Below, one piece after another: positions 59,861 to 64,000 of a DNA stretch of 64,000 bases (position 1 is the stretch's first letter; each line of letters opens with the position of its first letter). Origin of the DNA: Lewinellaceae bacterium (GTDB taxonomy: Bacteria > Bacteroidota > Bacteroidia > Chitinophagales > Saprospiraceae); assembly GCA_020636405.1 (NCBI GenBank), contig JACJXW010000004.1, forward strand, positions 3,274,001 to 3,338,000. The letters run 5' to 3'. The notes below the pieces were generated by a model. It had not been told where the DNA came from. It saw only the letters and a program-made list of their open reading frames with translations, and searched no databases. Position numbers and translations under genes: made by a program.

Positions 59861-62800
59861 ATGAAAAAGGCTTACTTATTTTTGGCCGTTATATTGTCGC
59901 TCACCTTTTCCGCGTCCGGCCAGCGCCTGGAGCAGTTTTCGGATGACCATGCCGAATTCATGCGCCAGTTGGAGGAGTATATGACTGCCAGCAAACGGCA
60001 GGCATTGGAGGATGCCTACAAGGAGTTCGCCAAGGTGTTCAGCAGCGGTATGTTCAATGATGAGGAAACCCGGCAGATCCTGAAAACCGGCAACGCCATG
60101 CTGGCTCAGCGCATGATGGCCAGTCCTTATTTTGAGAACTACCTCAACGCCCTGTCCATGATCAAAAGGGCCAGTGACCCGGAGCGCCACTTCAAAGAAT
60201 GGCACCAGGTCCTGGACCAGATACTGGCCAATATCGAGAACCGCCACCTGAAACCGTTCGACGAGTTCGTCGAATTTTCCAAACTTTTCTTTGAACGACA
60301 AGCACTGCGTTATTCCGATTCGGGAGGGACATCCTGGTATGCTCTGACAGATGACTATGAGTTTCGTTTTCAGGATAACGAGGGCGCTATCTTTTTTAAA
60401 AAGCTGGACCTGATGGCGAACCGGCGTACCGATTCCATTTTCATTTACAATACCTCCGGCTATTTTCTGCCCAACCAGCGAATGTGGAAAGGGCAGGGTG
60501 GGCGTGTGACCTGGGAACGGCATGGGTTGGGGCCCGAAGTGTACGCAGAGCTGAATACCTATGAATTTGAGGCGATCAAAAGCCTTTACGAGGTTAAAGA
60601 GGCCCAACTCCACTATCCGGTCTTTTTTGGTGAAGGGCGTTTGATCAAAGGATCCTTCAGCGACAAGCTGGTGGCAGATAATGATGCTACCGGAGGCTCT
60701 TTTCCCCGGTTTGAATCCCAGGATCGGGTCCTCGAGATAAACAATATCGGGGAAGGCATTAATTATGTGGGGGGCTTTCGCCTCAATGGGAAAACCGTCT
60801 ATGGTTTCGGGACAAAAGAACGGCCGGCGCGCATTGTCATCGAAGATAACAACAGCAAGGCCACCTTTCGAGGAGCTTCCGAATTGTTTACGATCCGGCG
60901 GGAGGAGCAGATATCCGGCCAGGGCGTAGAAGGGGTGTTGCATTTCGGCCAAGACTCTATCTACCATCCTTCCGTTAATGTCCGTTTCGATATCCCCAAT
61001 CGGGAAATGTCCCTCTCCAGAGGAGATAATGCCAGCGACCGCAACCCTTTCTTTAGCTCTTTACACAAGATCAACATCCATGCAGATAATATCATCGCTT
61101 ATCTCGACCAGGACTCCGTAGCCATTGGCCGGGAGAAGATCCCGATCCACCGCAAACCAGTTGTAGAGTTCGAATCCTTCAACTACTTTACAGATAAGGA
61201 TTACCAACAGTTACAGAATATTGCTACAGTCAACCCCATTGCGGTCCTGAAGGTGATGAAGGATAACGAAGGAAAGAACGATTTACCGGCAGACGATGTC
61301 GCAAAAAAGATCAATCCCCGCTTTTCCGTTGAGAACATCAAAGGGTTGCTGTACGATATGGTGGCCCGTGGTTTCGTCAACTATGACAGTGATGATGAAA
61401 TGGTGGAGGTCAAGGACAAGGTGACGCTGTATGCCGATGCGCATCGCAAAAAGACCGATTACGATGTGCTCAAGATCAAATCGGATACGGACAGCACGAA
61501 CGCCATTATGAACCTGAGAGACAACAGCATCGACATTCGGGGAGTGGATTTTGTCGAGTTTAGTGAGAAACAAAAGGTGGCCATCATTCCATTCAATCAA
61601 CAACTGACCATGTTGCAAAACCGCGACATGGATTATGATGCAAAGGTCTTTGCCGGGTTTACCACCCTGGAAGGAAAGGATTTTCACTTTAAATATGATG
61701 AGTTCCAGATGAACCTGGACTCCATACGCTTCTTCGATCTCTTTATCCCTACCGGCAAGATAAATGACGGGCAACCGGAGGCTTTATCCATAGGTTCACG
61801 CATCGAGCACCTGACCGGTGTTTTGCTGATCGATGCACCTTCCAACAAATCGGGACAGGATGACATTCCGCTCTTCCCGTCCCTTCAGAGCAAGGACAAC
61901 TCCTTCGTCTTCTATGACTACGATAAAACCCAGAACGGAGTATACCTGCGCGATTCCTTCTATTTCCAGTTGACTCCTTTCAGCTTTAATCACCTCGATT
62001 ATTACACCAAGGAAGATGTGCAGTTTGACGGTACCCTTTTCTCAGCGGATATTTTTCCTCCGTTCGACGAGACGGTAACCCTGCAGGCGGATACTTCCCT
62101 TGGGTTTATTACCAAAACACCCGCCGAGGGGTATCCGGCTTACCAGGCTAAAGGAAACTATGATGGAGAGATCAGCCTGAGCAACAAAGGTTTGCTGGCC
62201 AAAGGCAACGTCAAGTACCTGGGGGCTTCCATCTATTCCGAAGACATCATTTTCATGCCCAAACAGATGCTGGCCAGCGCCGAGCGCTTTGACCTGGAAG
62301 AAAGCCGGGAAGACGGGCTGGAAGTGCCCCGGGCGCAGGGCTTTGATGTGAAGATAGACTGGCGCCCCTACAAGGACAGTATGTACATCCGCTCGGAAGA
62401 GGCTCCTTTCGCCCTTTTCCAGGAAGGCGTTCATACGTTGGACGGTACCCTCATCCTTACTCCGGGCGGGCTCAAGGGAGATGGTACCCTCGACTGGGAC
62501 AAGGCCACCATGAAATCGCACCTGTTCTCTTTTGGCGTCTTTTCGTCAACGGCAGATACCACCGAGGTTAAGATCAAGACCCAGGACCTCAAAGACATCG
62601 CTTTGGAAACCGACAATGTGAAAAGTGATGTGGATTTCGAGGAGCAGGTGGCTACCTTCAAGGCCAACGATGAATTTCTGGAGACGACCTTGCCTGCTAT
62701 TCAGTACCGGACCTCAATGAACGAATTCACCTGGGACATGGCCGAGGAGCACATCACTTTCAAATCGGACCCGAACAAACCCGGGCGCTTCGTCTCCATT

Positions 62801-64000
62801 CACCCCGACCAGGATTCTCTGTTCTTTGAGGGAGGAGAAGCGTTTTATGACCTTAAAACCGACGAGCTCAAGGTGAGCGGCGTACCTTTTGTAGTAGCGG
62901 CCGATGCTTTTGTCTATCCGGACAGCAATTATCTGGAGATCGGGCGTGGCGGTGTGATGGCTACCCTGGAGAATGCCCGGATCATCGCTGACACTCTTAA
63001 CCGCTACCACGTCATTAACCGGGCTACTGTCGATATTCTCGGCAAGCGGCTGTACAAGGCAACCGGTTTTTATGAATATAATATCGGCGACAAGGAGCAG
63101 GAGATCGAATTTGCGAATATTGTGGGGCAGCCGGTCGGAAAAGGCGCTTACAGTGAGAAGCGCGTGGTGACCAGGGCTACCGGCGAAGTTACCCCTGAAG
63201 ACAATTTTTACATTGACCAACGCACAGAGTTCCGGGGTACTATCAGCCTGGAGGCGGAATCCAGAAATCTATCCTTCGAGGGTTTTGCCCGGCTCGATTC
63301 CGAAGAACTTCCGCACCGGTTCTGGTTCACCGTAAGTAGTAAGGCGGATAAAAACAACCTGGTCATCAACTACGATGAACCCAAGAATTACGACGGCGAA
63401 CCTTTGGCCACAGGATTTTTCCTGGGTAAGGAAACCGCCGAGGTGTATCCCCGTGTGATGATGCCCTTGTTCTTCCGGAAAGACCGCCCCATCCTGCCGG
63501 TCAAGGGTGTTTTCAAGTTCGATAAAGATAAAGACCAGTTCATTTTTGGCGACTCTCTGAAAGTCATTGGCGGTAGTTTGCGCGGCAATCAATTGATCTT
63601 CCGCAACCGGGATGGCAAACTGGAAGGAGAAGGCTCCTTCAACCTGGGCTCCGGCCTGAAATACATCAAGGTAGATGCCTCGGGAACCATGCGGTCGGAG
63701 TTTGTGGAAGCGGCGGCGCCAGATGAGAATATGATCATTTCTGATACCATGGACCTTACGGCTACAATGGCGCCAGTGGAACAAAAGTACGAGGTAGCGG
63801 CTGATATTATGACGGGTATACAAATGGTCGTACCTGAACGCTTGCTAAAGATCATGATCACCGATATTGAGTCGATGAGTTTTGATGCCAGCCCGGCCGT
63901 TTACCTCACCGACCTGGACTTTTACCGCAAGGCGATTGCCAATCTTTTACCTCCCGGAAAAGAGGCCGACGCCACCCTGGCCAGCCTGGGTACCGGGTTG
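59861..64000 (+). CDS. very large exported protein of unknown function (runs off the right edge)
   Basis: An open frame of 1380 codons from ATG 59861 to the end of the window with no stop. It opens with a signal peptide (KKAYLFLAVILSLTFSASGQ) 41 bp after prmA. A helical region covers about 22-170 (HAEFMRQLEEYMTASKRQALEDA), and the remainder is mostly beta-strand with many Asp-rich turns and aromatic strands (for example WYALTDDYEFRFQDNEGAIFF, VDFVEFSEKQKVAII, and repeats of the type ISLSNKGLLAKGNVKYLGA, LTPGGLKGDGTLDWDKATM, SLRGNQLIFRNRDGKLEGEG). The recurrent G-x-L-x-G-x-G strand pattern suggests a long beta-helix or bridge-like protein. No named domain recognised. It looks like a conserved periplasmic or outer-surface protein; the C-terminus, which would show any sorting domain, is missing. 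Confidence 0.85.
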   Translation, partial: MKKAYLFLAVILSLTFSASGQRLEQFSDDHAEFMRQLEEYMTASKRQALEDAYKEFAKVFSSGMFNDEETRQILKTGNAMLAQRMMASPYFENYLNALSMIKRASDPERHFKEWHQVLDQILANIENRHLKPFDEFVEFSKLFFERQALRYSDSGGTSWYALTDDYEFRFQDNEGAIFFKKLDLMANRRTDSIFIYNTSGYFLPNQRMWKGQGGRVTWERHGLGPEVYAELNTYEFEAIKSLYEVKEAQLHYPVFFGEGRLIKGSFSDKLVADNDATGGSFPRFESQDRVLEINNIGEGINYVGGFRLNGKTVYGFGTKERPARIVIEDNNSKATFRGASELFTIRREEQISGQGVEGVLHFGQDSIYHPSVNVRFDIPNREMSLSRGDNASDRNPFFSSLHKINIHADNIIAYLDQDSVAIGREKIPIHRKPVVEFESFNYFTDKDYQQLQNIATVNPIAVLKVMKDNEGKNDLPADDVAKKINPRFSVENIKGLLYDMVARGFVNYDSDDEMVEVKDKVTLYADAHRKKTDYDVLKIKSDTDSTNAIMNLRDNSIDIRGVDFVEFSEKQKVAIIPFNQQLTMLQNRDMDYDAKVFAGFTTLEGKDFHFKYDEFQMNLDSIRFFDLFIPTGKINDGQPEALSIGSRIEHLTGVLLIDAPSNKSGQDDIPLFPSLQSKDNSFVFYDYDKTQNGVYLRDSFYFQLTPFSFNHLDYYTKEDVQFDGTLFSADIFPPFDETVTLQADTSLGFITKTPAEGYPAYQAKGNYDGEISLSNKGLLAKGNVKYLGASIYSEDIIFMPKQMLASAERFDLEESREDGLEVPRAQGFDVKIDWRPYKDSMYIRSEEAPFALFQEGVHTLDGTLILTPGGLKGDGTLDWDKATMKSHLFSFGVFSSTADTTEVKIKTQDLKDIALETDNVKSDVDFEEQVATFKANDEFLETTLPAIQYRTSMNEFTWDMAEEHITFKSDPNKPGRFVSIHPDQDSLFFEGGEAFYDLKTDELKVSGVPFVVAADAFVYPDSNYLEIGRGGVMATLENARIIADTLNRYHVINRATVDILGKRLYKATGFYEYNIGDKEQEIEFANIVGQPVGKGAYSEKRVVTRATGEVTPEDNFYIDQRTEFRGTISLEAESRNLSFEGFARLDSEELPHRFWFTVSSKADKNNLVINYDEPKNYDGEPLATGFFLGKETAEVYPRVMMPLFFRKDRPILPVKGVFKFDKDKDQFIFGDSLKVIGGSLRGNQLIFRNRDGKLEGEGSFNLGSGLKYIKVDASGTMRSEFVEAAAPDENMIISDTMDLTATMAPVEQKYEVAADIMTGIQMVVPERLLKIMITDIESMSFDASPAVYLTDLDFYRKAIANLLPPGKEADATLASLGTGL

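Noticed and set aside
59876..60967. 363-codon minus-strand frame
   Set aside because: Antisense shadow of the large exported protein, which has a signal peptide and continuous frame for over 4 kb.

Overview
The window looks like chromosome from a marine-type member of the Bacteroidota, most likely class Saprospiria (Lewinella/Phaeodactylibacter-like). The evidence is the gene content: secreted proteins with type IX secretion (T9SS) C-terminal domains of both kinds (type A sorting tails and type B gliding-associated CHU_C domains), a PorP/SprF protein beside an SprB-like adhesin, PD40/OmpA-type envelope proteins, an S46 dipeptidyl peptidase, a futalosine-pathway mqnD, and promoters fitting the Bacteroidota TTTG / TAnnTTTG pattern. 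Coding is dense on both strands. I saw no tRNA, rRNA, CRISPR array, insertion sequence or integrase.

Layout. 1-1.7 kb: minus-strand conflict-type operon (SIR2-like/TIR protein, then an nSTAND1 NTPase cut by the window edge). 2-10 kb: two related TPR/PD40 envelope proteins (one ending in OmpA, one in two SPOR domains) flanking a secreted subtilase and a Kazal inhibitor gene. 10-14.3 kb: alanine dehydrogenase, two possible small-RNA units, mqnD, and an ABC exporter pair. 14.6-23.3 kb: serine hydrolase with paired operators, a decayed gene tail plus repeats, an S46 peptidase, ClpB, and a PDZ/T9SS protein. 23.4-31.1 kb: quinone-oxidoreductase-like enzyme, xylB-xylA, NAD(P)HX repair enzyme, CoA transferase, Uma2 protein. 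31.2-40.5 kb: two giant CHU_C proteins flanking a secreted papain-like peptidase. 40.6-49.8 kb: cytochrome c/SCO1/ChaN cluster, ArfB, CRY-DASH photolyase, purK, dihydroorotase, ECF sigma/anti-sigma pair, DUF6249-like membrane protein, SpoU methylase. 49.9-56.6 kb: PorP/SprF with a ten-repeat SprB-like adhesin. 57.4 kb to the end: folD, DinB-like protein, prmA, and a very large secreted protein of unknown function that runs off the right edge.

Most genes are housekeeping or envelope genes ordinary for this lineage. The items most worth a second look are: the SIR2-TIR/nSTAND pair at the left edge; an arfB gene with an intrinsic-terminator-like hairpin inside its coding region ahead of the stop codon, the arrangement that makes arfA and brfA nonstop-regulated in other phyla; a subtilase encoded 18 bp from a Kazal inhibitor with a predicted Glu P1; two tandem promoter-to-terminator units that look like small RNAs; and two TACGAAAT-type palindromes bracketing the promoter of a serine hydrolase gene. 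All functions are read from sequence motifs only; no database search was run.
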